From Photobacterium chitinilyticum (lineage in GTDB: Bacteria; Pseudomonadota; Gammaproteobacteria; Enterobacterales; Vibrionaceae), in contig NZ_RJLM01000001.1 in NCBI RefSeq assembly GCF_004104355.1, forward strand, positions 662,711 to 726,710: a DNA stretch of 64,000 nt. Direction: 5' to 3'. Each line of letters begins with the position of its first letter. Within the stretch, counting starts at the first letter, position 1. The notes below the pieces were generated by a model. The model had not been told where the DNA came from. It did not search any database and saw only the letters and a list, made by a program, of their open reading frames with translations. Below are positions 37,280-45,293 of this stretch, one piece after another. The translations under genes and the position numbers were made by a program.

Positions 37280-38041
37280 TTACTCTTGATTGAACCACTG
37301 CAATGATTCGCTCAATGTCGTCACGCTGCCGATAACAATCAAAGCAGGGCTTTGGGCGCTTTTTGCTACTACTGGTAGGTTAGCCAAACTACTTGTGAGT
37401 ACCCGTTGCTCCTTGCGAGTGCCGTTTTCGATAATGGCACAAGGGGTGTCTGCGGCTAAACCGTGTGTGATGAGCTTGTCGCTAATGTAACCACTTTGCT
37501 TTAACCCCATATAGAACACCAGTGTATTGTTTGACTGTGCCAATGAGGGCCACTTAATTTCCCGGCCATCTTTTTGCACATGGCCGGTAATAAATTGAAC
37601 ACTTTGTGCATGATCACGGTGAGTGAGCGGGATCCCTGCATAGGCAGTGGCTCCTGCGGCAGCTGTAATACCCGGTACAACCTCATATTTGATGCCATAA
37701 TTGGCCAGCTCTTCCAGCTCTTCACCACCACGCCCGAAAATAAACGAGTCACCGCCTTTTAGCCTAACGACATGTTTTCCGACCTGCGCTTTATCGACCA
37801 GAATCTGATTAATCTGATCTTGCGGTACACAGTGGAAGTCGAGCTGTTTACCAACATAAATCATTTCTGTCTCAGGGCTTGCCAATGCCAGAATTTCTGG
37901 CGATACCAACCTGTCATAGACCACGACATCAGCTTGTTGTATTACGCGGTGGCCTTTGACTGTAAGCAGATCGGGATCCCCCGGACCTGCACCAACAAGA
38001 GAAACAAAGCCGCGGTTTAATGATGTGTGATTGGTGGTCAT
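37280..38041 (-). CDS. cobA: Uroporphyrinogen-III C-methyltransferase
   Basis: 253 residues, single-domain SUMT. Motifs: [21 protein letters not shown] near residue 14, [29 protein letters not shown] near 97, [27 protein letters not shown] near 120. It methylates uroporphyrinogen III at C2 and C7 with S-adenosylmethionine, giving precorrin-2, the precursor of siroheme. It takes the place that the trifunctional cysG holds after nirC in E. coli; dehydrogenase/ferrochelatase functions must come from another gene. Siroheme serves NirB upstream in the same cluster. Confidence 0.95.
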   Translation of the reverse strand: MTTNHTSLNRGFVSLVGAGPGDPDLLTVKGHRVIQQADVVVYDRLVSPEILALASPETEMIYVGKQLDFHCVPQDQINQILVDKAQVGKHVVRLKGGDSFIFGRGGEELEELANYGIKYEVVPGITAAAGATAYAGIPLTHRDHAQSVQFITGHVQKDGREIKWPSLAQSNNTLVFYMGLKQSGYISDKLITHGLAADTPCAIIENGTRKEQRVLTSSLANLPVVAKSAQSPALIVIGSVTTLSESLQWFNQE

Positions 38042-38102
38042 AGCAACGCCTATTTGTTCAAATTTGGCCCCGAGCTTTTTGCACAGAGGCCAGACAAGAT
38101 GG

Positions 38103-38957
38103 TTATTTAGTGCTTAGTGCTGGTTCAGCATAAATTTCAGCATCGTTTTCAACGTCAATTGCAGGAGCCGTTTTTGTGTGAGTCAGGTACAGAGGAACAC
38201 ACGTAAATAGAAGACCACCAACTAAGTTCCCCAGAACTGTTGGGATAAGGTTCCAATTCAACCAAGTCGCGATACTGAAATCAGCACCTAACATCATTCC
38301 TAATGGGAATAGGAACATGTTGACGACTGCGTGCTCAAACACTAGTGCGAAGAAGATAAAGATTGGTAGCCACATCGCTGCAATTTTGCCTGCTACAGAA
38401 CGCGCTGTCATGTTACCAATAACACCCAGACAAACCATCAAGTTACAAAGAATGCCTTTAACGAACACTGTGATCCAACCATTCATACCATGTTCCGCGT
38501 AACCCACAGTACGTGCTGTTGCCGCGCCAATGAATTTTTGGCCTACTGCACCTGCTTCTACACTGAAGTTCATTGTGAATGTGAGAGCAATAAGGAAAGC
38601 AACAAGTAGAGAGCCGAGAAGGTTGCCTAGACCAACATAACCCCAACAGCGCAGGATACTGCTCCAAGTTATGCCTTTGCGGCTTTCAAATTTAGCCAGC
38701 GGCGCCAGCCCGAAAACACCGGTAAGCAGGTCGTAACCCATCAGGCTTAGAATACAGAAACCAACAGGGAAGACTAAAGCACCGACAATGCCAACACCTG
38801 TTTGTACAATAGCTGTAATCGCAACAACAACGGCTAGAGAAAGAATAATACCTGCCATCGTGCCGCGTAAGATCAGGTCACGTGTAGATGTTCGCACTTT
38901 TGCTTCACCAGTGTCGATCATCGTCTGAACGAATTCAGCAGGTTTGTTGTAAGACAT
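38103..38957 (-). CDS. nirC: Nitrite transporter, formate/nitrite (FNT) family
   Basis: 284 residues with six membrane helices. FNT signatures include [18 protein letters not shown], the [13 protein letters not shown] loop near 110 and [17 protein letters not shown] near 207. Position after nirBD makes nitrite the expected substrate. Compared with E. coli NirC (268) it has a slightly longer hydrophilic C-terminus. Confidence 0.93.
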   Translation of the reverse strand: MSYNKPAEFVQTMIDTGEAKVRTSTRDLILRGTMAGIILSLAVVVAITAIVQTGVGIVGALVFPVGFCILSLMGYDLLTGVFGLAPLAKFESRKGITWSSILRCWGYVGLGNLLGSLLVAFLIALTFTMNFSVEAGAVGQKFIGAATARTVGYAEHGMNGWITVFVKGILCNLMVCLGVIGNMTARSVAGKIAAMWLPIFIFFALVFEHAVVNMFLFPLGMMLGADFSIATWLNWNLIPTVLGNLVGGLLFTCVPLYLTHTKTAPAIDVENDAEIYAEPALSTK

Positions 38958-39009
38958 AATAATCCTTATTACACAAAGTTTATAAATTAAAAGTTAAGAT
39001 TGAATAGAC

Positions 39010-39068
39010 AAAGGCTCCCTGTACCTCACCTTCTCTCCGTAAAAATTAGTTCGGAGCAAGAAGCCTTT
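39010..39068 (-). promoter_or_regulatory. nirD-nirC intercistronic RNA structure
   Basis: AAAGGCT (39010-39016) pairs with AGCCTTT (39062-39068) and, inside, CTCCG (39035-39039) with CGGAG (39052-39056). It lies in the 153-bp gap between nirD and nirC with no T run, so it is likely a stabilising or processing element. Confidence 0.45.
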
Positions 39069-39110
39069 TAGCTATTAAATCTCGGCGTATGCCACTTTAA
39101 GGGTCACACC

Positions 39111-39434
39111 TTAGGCAGCAATTTCTACCTTGCTGTCAGTAACACGAGTTTTGAACGCTTTGATATTGAAACGCTCATCCTCCATGCATACGCCAGTGAC
39201 CAGATTGAAGCGCTGCTTTTTTAGCGGACTGGCTACCCAAAGCTCACCTTGGTGCTCACAAATTAGGCCGCGTGATAACACGTTAGAGCGGGCAAATGGG
39301 TCCATGTTGCTGATGGCAAAGACTTGCTCTGCTTCGCTTGGGCGGAAAATCGCTACTTGCTGACCTTGGATAAGTGCACAAACGCCAGTACCCGGGGCGA
39401 TGTCGGTGATATTGCAAACTTGTTCAAAAGCCAT
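39111..39434 (-). CDS. nirD: Nitrite reductase (NADH) small subunit
   Basis: 107 residues with a Rieske-like fold but without Cys-His cluster ligands, as in E. coli NirD: FEQVCNITDIAPGTGVCALIQGQQVAIFR, then FARSNVLSRGLICEHQGELWVASPLKKQRFNL. It supports NirB in cytosolic reduction of nitrite to ammonium. It starts one base after the nirB stop. Confidence 0.95.
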   Translation of the reverse strand: MAFEQVCNITDIAPGTGVCALIQGQQVAIFRPSEAEQVFAISNMDPFARSNVLSRGLICEHQGELWVASPLKKQRFNLVTGVCMEDERFNIKAFKTRVTDSKVEIAA

Positions 39435-39436
39435 GA

Positions 39437-41995
39437 TTAGTTCTCCAGTTCCACGTGCAGGATGTCGCCTTTAGCCTCAGGATGCTTCTCGGTGAACGTT
39501 GCCGGACGATGCTGGTCACGCTCCTGAATAAACACAACGTTATCATCACGCATATCTGAGTTGATGAAGTGAGCGAAGCGGGTCAGTTGGGATTCGTCTT
39601 CAATCGTGTCTTTCCATTCACAGCGGAATTCATCAACCAGACGTGCAACATCGGCTTCCAGCTGAGCATTGATGCCAAGTTTGTCCTCGACAATAACTTC
39701 ACGCAGGTAGTCCACACCGCCTTCCAAGTTATCCATCCATACTGATGTGCGCTGAAGTGGTGCAGCAGTGCGGATGTAGAACATCATGAAACGGTCGATG
39801 TATTTGATTAGCGTCTCCTGATCCAGATCGGTGGCCAGAAGATCAGCGTGGCGAGGTTTCATACCGCCGTTACCACATACATACATGTTCCAGCCTGCAT
39901 CGGTGGCGATAATGCCAAGGTCTTTCCCCTGAGCTTCCGCACATTCACGGGTACAGCCCGATACGCCGAATTTCATTTTGTGCGGCGTACGGATGCCTTT
40001 GTAACGGTTTTCGATATATGAACCCAGCCCCACAGAGTCTTGCACGCCGTAACGACACCAGGTCGAGCCGACACAGGTTTTGGCCATGCGCAGGGCTTTA
40101 GCGTAGGCTTGGCCAGTTTCAAAGCCAGCATTGATGAGCTTGCGCCAGATCTCAGGCAGGTCATCTTTCTGGGCGCCGAACAAGCCGATACGCTGGGCAC
40201 CTGTTACCTTGGTGTACAGGTTGTATTCCGCAGCTACATTGGCCAGTTTTGCCAGTGCTTGTGGTGTCACTTCACCACCGGCCATACGTGGAATGACCGA
40301 GTAGGTACCGTCTTTCTGGATGTTGCCTAGGAAGTTATCGTTGGTATCGTGCAGTTTGACCAACTGTGGCTTGAGGATGTGCTCTCCCCAGCAAGAGGCG
40401 AGAATCGAGCCAACTAAAGGCTTACAGACTTCACAACCGTAGCCTTTTCCGTATTTTTCAAGCAGCTCATCGAATGTTTTGATCTCTTCGATACGGATGA
40501 GATGGAACAGCTCCTGACGAGAGTAGGCAAAGTGTTCGCAGACATCGTTTTTCACTTCGATACCTGTTTTTGCCAGTTCTGCATTGAGTACAGACGTGAC
40601 CAGAGGAATACATCCACCACAGCCAGTACCTGCACCGGTGACGGCTTTGATGTCTGCCAGTGTATGGTGACCATCAGCGACAGCCTGTGCAATCTTGCCT
40701 TTGGTGACGTCGAAGCAAGAACAAATCACAGCACTTTCAGGTAAAGCATCTGGGCCGAGAGCCGGTTTTTCAGCGCCAGCATGGGCCGGAAGGATCAGAG
40801 TATCAGGGTGTTCAGGCAGGTCGATTTCGTTCAGCATCAGCTGAAGTAGATCGCCATAGTCAGATGTATCGCCAACTAACACTGCACCCAGTAGTTTTTT
40901 ACCGTCCTCAGAGACGATAATGCGCTTATATACTTCTTCGTTTTCGTCGAGATAGACATAGCTCTTGCAGTTAGGCGTGCGACCGTTGGCATCACCAATG
41001 CTGCCTACTTTGACGCCCAGTAGTTTGAGCTTGGCGCTCATGTCGGCACCTTCAAAGGTGTTGTCACCGCCAATCAGGTGGCTTACAGCGACCTGAGCCA
41101 TTTTGTAGCCAGGGGCAACAAGGCCATAGAACGTCTCGTTCCATGAAGCACATTCGCCTATCGCATAAACGTCTTCATCAGAGGTTATGCAATGATCATT
41201 TATGGCGATCCCGCCTCGGCGGCCAGTAGCCAGGCCGCATTGCATAGCTAGCTTATCCTGCGGGCGGATACCGGTAGAAAAAACAATGAAATCAACTTCT
41301 AGCGAGGTACCGTCTGCAAAGTGCATGGTGTTACGACCATCGGTGCCTTCCGCTACGATTTCTTTGGTGTTTTTGCCAGTGTGAACGTTAACGCCGAGCT
41401 TTTCGATTTTCTTTCGAAGTTGTTCACCGCCTTGCGGGTCAAGCTGTTCGGCCATTAGTACAGGCGCAAATTCAACAACGTGTGTTTCTACACCGAGGGC
41501 TTTAAGGGCGCCGGCAGCTTCAAGGCCAAGTAAACCACCGCCGACAACCACGCCGCTTTTACTGCGTTTCGCCGTTGCCTCGATGGTTTTTAGATCTTCT
41601 ATAGTACGGTATACGAAGCAGTCCTTGCCTTCATTGCCTTTAATGGGTGGAACCCAAGGATATGAGCCGGTAGCCATGATGAGCTTGTCATACTGAATTT
41701 CACGGCCTGTTTTGGAGTGGATGATTTTTTGAGCGCGGTTGATAGTGATTGCACGTTCACCGAGAAGAACCTTGATGCCGTGTTTTTCGTAGAAGCCTTC
41801 TTTGACTAAAGAAAGTTCGTCAGCAGTATGGTGGGAGAAGTATGAAGACAGGTGGACCCTGTCATAGGCTATTCTTGGTTCCTCACAGAAAACAGTTACT
41901 TCATAGTTTTCCATGTCTGCTTTATCGACTAATTCTTCGATATAGCGATGGCCGACCATACCGTTACCGATAATCGCCACTCTGACTTTGCTCAT
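39437..41995 (-). CDS. nirB: Nitrite reductase (NADH) large subunit
   Basis: 852 residues. Order: FAD site (VAIIGNGMVGHRYIEEL), NAD site (GVVVGGGLLGLEAAGALKALG near 150), FAD C-motif (VYAIGECAS), BFD-like [2Fe-2S] (CSCFDVTKGKI near 425 and GAGTGCGGCIP near 457), then the siroheme/[4Fe-4S] reductase half with CVGSTWCRYGV near 635 and GVSGCTRECAEAQGKD near 676, supplying the four cluster Cys. It reduces nitrite to ammonium with NADH in the cytosol, detoxifying nitrite and regenerating NAD+ in anoxia. First gene of nirB-nirD-nirC-cobA, behind an FNR/NarL-type promoter. Confidence 0.97.
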   Translation of the reverse strand: MSKVRVAIIGNGMVGHRYIEELVDKADMENYEVTVFCEEPRIAYDRVHLSSYFSHHTADELSLVKEGFYEKHGIKVLLGERAITINRAQKIIHSKTGREIQYDKLIMATGSYPWVPPIKGNEGKDCFVYRTIEDLKTIEATAKRSKSGVVVGGGLLGLEAAGALKALGVETHVVEFAPVLMAEQLDPQGGEQLRKKIEKLGVNVHTGKNTKEIVAEGTDGRNTMHFADGTSLEVDFIVFSTGIRPQDKLAMQCGLATGRRGGIAINDHCITSDEDVYAIGECASWNETFYGLVAPGYKMAQVAVSHLIGGDNTFEGADMSAKLKLLGVKVGSIGDANGRTPNCKSYVYLDENEEVYKRIIVSEDGKKLLGAVLVGDTSDYGDLLQLMLNEIDLPEHPDTLILPAHAGAEKPALGPDALPESAVICSCFDVTKGKIAQAVADGHHTLADIKAVTGAGTGCGGCIPLVTSVLNAELAKTGIEVKNDVCEHFAYSRQELFHLIRIEEIKTFDELLEKYGKGYGCEVCKPLVGSILASCWGEHILKPQLVKLHDTNDNFLGNIQKDGTYSVIPRMAGGEVTPQALAKLANVAAEYNLYTKVTGAQRIGLFGAQKDDLPEIWRKLINAGFETGQAYAKALRMAKTCVGSTWCRYGVQDSVGLGSYIENRYKGIRTPHKMKFGVSGCTRECAEAQGKDLGIIATDAGWNMYVCGNGGMKPRHADLLATDLDQETLIKYIDRFMMFYIRTAAPLQRTSVWMDNLEGGVDYLREVIVEDKLGINAQLEADVARLVDEFRCEWKDTIEDESQLTRFAHFINSDMRDDNVVFIQERDQHRPATFTEKHPEAKGDILHVELEN

Positions 41996-42031
41996 AAGAT
42001 CCTCTTAACAACAGGCGTTAAATCTGCGGCA

Positions 42032-42102
42032 ATAGTAATAAGACAGGTTGTGAATAAATATGACGTAAATCAACTACACTATCAAATACCTCTAAAGTGG
42101 TA
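42032..42102 (-). promoter_or_regulatory. nirB promoter: -10, FNR site and NarL/NarP 7-2-7 site
   Basis: On the minus strand TACTAT (42032-42037) is a -10 placing the start near 42025. TTGATTTACGTCAT (42060-42073) is an FNR-like site centred at -41.5. TACCTCT-AA-AGTGGTA (42087-42102) is a 7-2-7 NarL/NarP inverted pair centred at -69.5. The spacing equals that of the E. coli nirB promoter, where FNR activates and NarL/NarP relieve repression. Sites are seen; binding is inferred. Confidence 0.75.
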
Positions 42103-42488
42103 TTTCTCTGTATATCAATAACTTATGGTTGAGTTGTGATTTTTGCGTGATATTAAATGAAGGAATATTACGAATAAATGCGATCGTTTGATTGGTTGCA
42201 AATGCAATGGGTTGTTTATTGTGTGTGTTTGTCTTGGGGGGGCTGATTATTATGATGGTATTCAGTTTGATGACGGGAGCCTTCTTGGAGCACCGTTATC
42301 TGGCAGGGATTAGCTCTTAATATTTCTGTGTAAATCCAGCTATCAAATATGAGATCAAAGATTCCAGATATGGTTGTTGTGATTTATCTGCTAGAACTTT
42401 AAGTTGCTAAATGACCGAACAAAAACAGGATAATTAATGGATGATTATCCTTACTAGCAGGGAAATATCGTTTTTTGGAGTACGATAA
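42103..42488. other. Upstream region of the aromatic permease leader
   Basis: 386 bp between the nirB control region and the leader ORF. It contains an inverted repeat GGATAAT/ATTATCC (42428-42450) and a possible promoter with GATAAT at 42429-42434 and TTGCTA at 42404-42409 (19-bp spacer, not ideal). GGAG at 42477-42480 is the leader's ribosome binding site. Two short frames starting at 42178 and 42252 lack ribosome binding sites. Confidence 0.45.
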
Positions 42489-42653
42489 ATGAAACTTAAT
42501 TTAGCAGGGCTGCCACATTCAGCCGTAAACTGCTTATCGCAGGTGTTAAGCTCTGCGAAAACCACTCACCAATATTCTGCCAGCTCTCCTGCCTTTGCCT
42601 CTCAGTATTACGGCTTTTTTGCCTTTTTCCGATTTAGCTTTTTTAGCTATTAA
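42489..42653 (+). CDS. Putative Phe/Tyr-rich leader peptide (54 aa) of the permease gene
   Basis: An ATG eight bases after GGAG opens a 54-codon frame starting MKLNLAGLPHSAVN and ending QYYGFFAFFRFSFFSY. Ten of the last 16 codons are Phe or Tyr (seven Phe, three Tyr), the arrangement seen in PheL-type attenuator peptides. The stop at 42651-42653 is followed within six bases by a hairpin and T run, then by the aromatic amino acid permease. I infer that ribosome pausing on these codons, or arrest by the nascent chain, senses charged tRNA-Phe/Tyr or the free amino acid and sets read-through. It is longer than classic leaders (15-30 residues), so the first 38 residues might have another role. An antisense frame over the same bases looks spurious. 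Confidence 0.68.
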   Translation: MKLNLAGLPHSAVNCLSQVLSSAKTTHQYSASSPAFASQYYGFFAFFRFSFFSY

Positions 42654-42658
42654 TTCTT

Positions 42659-42701
42659 GTCTGTCCTTTGAGGACGATCTTTCTTCATAGACTGTTTTTT
42701 T
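42659..42701 (+). terminator. Candidate attenuator terminator after the leader peptide
   Basis: GTCC-TTTGA-GGAC (42663-42675) is nested in a GTCT (42659-42662)/AGAC (42689-42692) pair, followed by seven T (42695-42701). A competing 8-bp pairing exists between CTCAGTAT (42601-42608, just before the Tyr/Phe codons) and ATACTGAG (42728-42735), which brackets the terminator. The stem is modest, so strength is uncertain. Confidence 0.5.
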
Positions 42702-42836
42702 ACTATTTTTGCTGCTGACCACAGCTGATACTGAGTTAGATCGCTTTATAGACAAATGCTCCATTTCTGTTTGCGGACCAAGCCCAAGGTGAAGCCGAGA
42801 AGCAGATTAAAATCTATTTTTTCAGAGATAATTGTT

Positions 42837-44015
42837 TTGAATTTGAAGTTATTAGGAAGTGCGCTGATCGTTGCGGGTACAGCGCTGGGTGCGGGAATGC
42901 TGGCAATTCCGATGGTATTGGCACAATTCGGGCTGCTATGGGGCACTTTAATGATGCTCTTCATTTGGTCGGGAACGACTTATGCGGCCTTGTTGTTGTT
43001 AGAAGCCAGTATTAAAGCCGGTGGTGGTCTGGGAATGAATACCATTGCCCGTAAAACACTGGGGAAAGGCGGTCAGGTAGTTACAAACGGCCTTTTATAT
43101 GCCTTGCTTGTTTGTCTGTTGATGGCTTACATCATCGGTGCTGGTGATTTGGTTAAGAAAATGCTGAGTGGCCTAGGTATTGAGTTGACCATGATGCAGT
43201 GTCAAATCGCCTTTGCCCTTATTGCCGGTATTGTCGTTTCGGCAGGTACTGCTGCGGTGGATAAGCTAAATCGAGCGCTATTTGCCATTATGGTTGTAAT
43301 GCTGGGTTTGACATTGGTATCCCTGGTACCGACTATCTCTGTCGATAACCTGTTAGAGGCATCCAGTGATAGTAAGCTCGATCTGATCAAAACAAGTTCT
43401 GTTCTGTTTACAAGTTTCGGTTTTGTTGTTGTCATTCCTTCACTGGTGACTTACAACGAGGGCGTAACGCATAAGCAGCTACGTAATATGATTATCGGTG
43501 GTTCATGCATTCCTTTGGTTTGTTATCTTCTGTGGCTATATGCTGCGATGGGTAACTTATCATCTGAGCAAATGGTGACGTTTGCCAATGTTTCTGAATT
43601 GATTGCTGCGCTGGGGGCGAACCACAGCATGATCAACGTTGTACTATCAGTCTTTACTGGCCTTGCCCTACTGACTTCGTTTTTGGGAGTCGCGATGGCG
43701 CTATTTGACCAAAATGCCGATGCCTTTAAACAAAATCGTGCCGTAACATATGTGCTGACGTTTATTTTTCCATTGATGGGAGCGTTATGGGCTGCTGATC
43801 AATTCCTGTCTGTTCTGGGATACGCCGGTATTATATTGGTTTTCCTCGCTATTTTTGTTCCGATGGCAATGACCATCAAGGTACGTAAGCAGCAGGATAA
43901 TCAGGATTCTGTCCAAGGAGCTGGTGCTGAGTGCTATCAGGTAGGCGGTGGCCAACTTGCATTGGCGATGAGCTTTTTGTTCGGTTGCTTTCTGCTGGCT
44001 GCAGAGTTGGTTTAA
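42837..44015 (+). CDS. Aromatic amino acid permease, HAAAP family (TyrP/Mtr-like)
   Basis: 392 residues if TTG 42837 is the start, giving MNLKLLGSALIVAGTALGAGMLAIPMVLAQFGLLWG, the usual family N-terminus; AGAG lies ten bases upstream. An ATG at 42756 would add 27 basic residues without a ribosome binding site. Eleven membrane helices are expected. Family stretches: TVSLGAGM-like TALGAGMLAIP near residue 16, LLMAYIIGAGDLVKKML near 95, FGFVVVIPSLVTYNEG near 203. It imports Tyr, Phe or Trp with protons. The upstream Phe/Tyr-rich leader argues for Phe/Tyr rather than Trp. Monocistronic, with its own terminator. Confidence 0.88.
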   Translation: MNLKLLGSALIVAGTALGAGMLAIPMVLAQFGLLWGTLMMLFIWSGTTYAALLLLEASIKAGGGLGMNTIARKTLGKGGQVVTNGLLYALLVCLLMAYIIGAGDLVKKMLSGLGIELTMMQCQIAFALIAGIVVSAGTAAVDKLNRALFAIMVVMLGLTLVSLVPTISVDNLLEASSDSKLDLIKTSSVLFTSFGFVVVIPSLVTYNEGVTHKQLRNMIIGGSCIPLVCYLLWLYAAMGNLSSEQMVTFANVSELIAALGANHSMINVVLSVFTGLALLTSFLGVAMALFDQNADAFKQNRAVTYVLTFIFPLMGALWAADQFLSVLGYAGIILVFLAIFVPMAMTIKVRKQQDNQDSVQGAGAECYQVGGGQLALAMSFLFGCFLLAAELV

Positions 44016-44103
44016 TCAGGCTAACTTGAATATGAGCAGTTTACAGCTGTAAGGCTGTTTACCGGCGATAATTCATTCAGCAGAGACTAATTCTGTCGAC
44101 GAC

Positions 44104-44138
44104 AAAAGGGCGTTTACCTGAGGGGTAAACGCCTTTTT
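44104..44138 (+). terminator. Permease terminator
   Basis: GGCGTTTACC (44109-44118) and GGTAAACGCC (44124-44133) form a 10-bp stem followed by five T. Confidence 0.93.
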
Positions 44139-44467
44139 CTTTTCCAGAGATAATTGTTGAACTTGAAAGGAGCATTATTGTTTGACCGAACGCTAGTGCT
44201 CTGAGCTGATAAACTTTGATTGACCGAACAAAGATATCTCCAGCTTCCCTTTGGAGTAAAACAAGGGAATAGGGGGGGGAAGCCGTACTCATTCAACAGG
44301 TTGATCATACAAATTTTCTTTGTGTTCGGCTATAGAACCACGGTATTCATGGTTATCAGTATCTGATTTGAAGTGTAAACTAGATAATACACATGATTGA
44401 AAAGTAGGCAGTTTGCTGTAGTCTCGTTGGTTACATCCGTCTTGGTTTTCAGGAAAAGGAAGAGTTG
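44139..44467. other. Intergenic with short repeats shared with the permease 5' region
   Basis: About 330 bp without a gene. CAGAGATAATTGTT at 44145-44158 also occurs at 42822-42835, beside the permease start. TGACCGAAC occurs twice here (44183-44191, 44221-44229) and once before the leader (42412-42420). A run of G lies near 44273-44280. The promoter of the next gene must lie here. Confidence 0.45.
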
Positions 44468-45241
44468 ATGTTTTGGAATGATGCAGCGCGGGTGACTCGG
44501 CAAGCACTTGTTGATGGTTACTTGATGCCGATAACAACAGAGGCCGAGGTGATGACGGAGCAGAATGTGAGTTACCTCGGCTATATCGTTACCGCCAATG
44601 CCAGTAAAAAACCGATAGCAGAGACGCCTCAAGCGAATCCGTTTCTTCCCTACGAGCCGTCGATGTATGTCGGCGAGGCCGGAGAGAGGCATGTCTGCCT
44701 GCTTAACAAATTTCCTGTATTGTCTCCTCACCTGCTGATCTGCTCAAAGACCTTTGTTTCGCAGTCGTCCAGATTGTGTAAAGTTGACTTTGATGCCTGG
44801 TTGCTTGGTTTCGACGATAGCAACGTACTTGGTTTTTATAATAGTGGTCCGCTTGCCGGGGCCAGTCAGCCGCATCGTCATATGCAGGTAGTAAAAGCTG
44901 AGATCCCATTGGAGTCGGTGATCAACTCAGGCTCGTTGCCGTTTAGGCATTGTCTTTCTTTATTTTCAGAATTGAAGAGTGCCGATCTGTATCAGTGCTA
45001 TCTTAATGCGCTAGATTCATTGGCGTTGGATGATGGTGAGGGCGAGTGTCTCCCATACAATATCTTACTTACAGCGCGGTGGATGCTGGTGGTACCGAGA
45101 ACAGTCAATAATATTGAGGGCGTATTTGCCAATGCGCTTAACTACAGCGGTCGATTTTTGGTAAAACGGCCTGAGCAACTCAGGTGGTTGCGACAGTACG
45201 GTATTATGCGTTATCTCACGGAGTGTAGCGTAAAAAAATAA
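44468..45241 (+). CDS. ATP adenylyltransferase / Ap4A phosphorylase-like protein (HIT superfamily)
   Basis: 257 residues from ATG 44468, behind AAGGAAGAG. Features: NPFLPYEPSMYVGE near residue 58, HVCLLNKFPVLSPHLLICSK near 77, GFYNSGPLAGASQPHRHMQVV near 126. The SQPHRHMQ segment is the variant histidine triad of Apa1/Apa2 enzymes, whose central His is adenylated. They split diadenosine tetraphosphate to ADP and ATP or transfer AMP. E. coli uses ApaH instead, so this is a phosphorolytic alternative. Shorter than yeast Apa1 (321). Monocistronic, sharing a terminator with the convergent EF-G gene. Confidence 0.85.
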   Translation: MFWNDAARVTRQALVDGYLMPITTEAEVMTEQNVSYLGYIVTANASKKPIAETPQANPFLPYEPSMYVGEAGERHVCLLNKFPVLSPHLLICSKTFVSQSSRLCKVDFDAWLLGFDDSNVLGFYNSGPLAGASQPHRHMQVVKAEIPLESVINSGSLPFRHCLSLFSELKSADLYQCYLNALDSLALDDGEGECLPYNILLTARWMLVVPRTVNNIEGVFANALNYSGRFLVKRPEQLRWLRQYGIMRYLTECSVKK

Positions 45242-45270
45242 CCCCGATGATTTACATCATCGGGGTTATT
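45237..45270. terminator. Bidirectional terminator (Ap4A phosphorylase / fusA2)
   Basis: AATAACCCCGATGA and TCATCGGGGTTATT form a perfect 14-bp stem with a 6-base loop; the left arm overlaps the stop codon of the plus-strand gene. Confidence 0.93.
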
Positions 45271-45293
45271 ATCAGCTAAAGCTCAGGGAAGAA

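Noticed and set aside
42178-42246. 22-codon Trp-rich frame (MRSFDWLQMQWVVYC...) that might be a Trp-sensing leader
   Set aside because: AAGGA is about 12 bases away, no terminator follows, and the better leader at 42489 is nearer the permease.
42546-42764. 72-codon basic frame on the minus strand
   Set aside because: It is the antisense of the leader peptide and attenuator region; low-complexity Lys/Arg/Ser composition reflects the T-rich Phe/Ser codons opposite.
44330-44731. 133-codon minus-strand frame
   Set aside because: It overlaps the start of the Ap4A phosphorylase-like gene, which has clear motifs and a good ribosome binding site.
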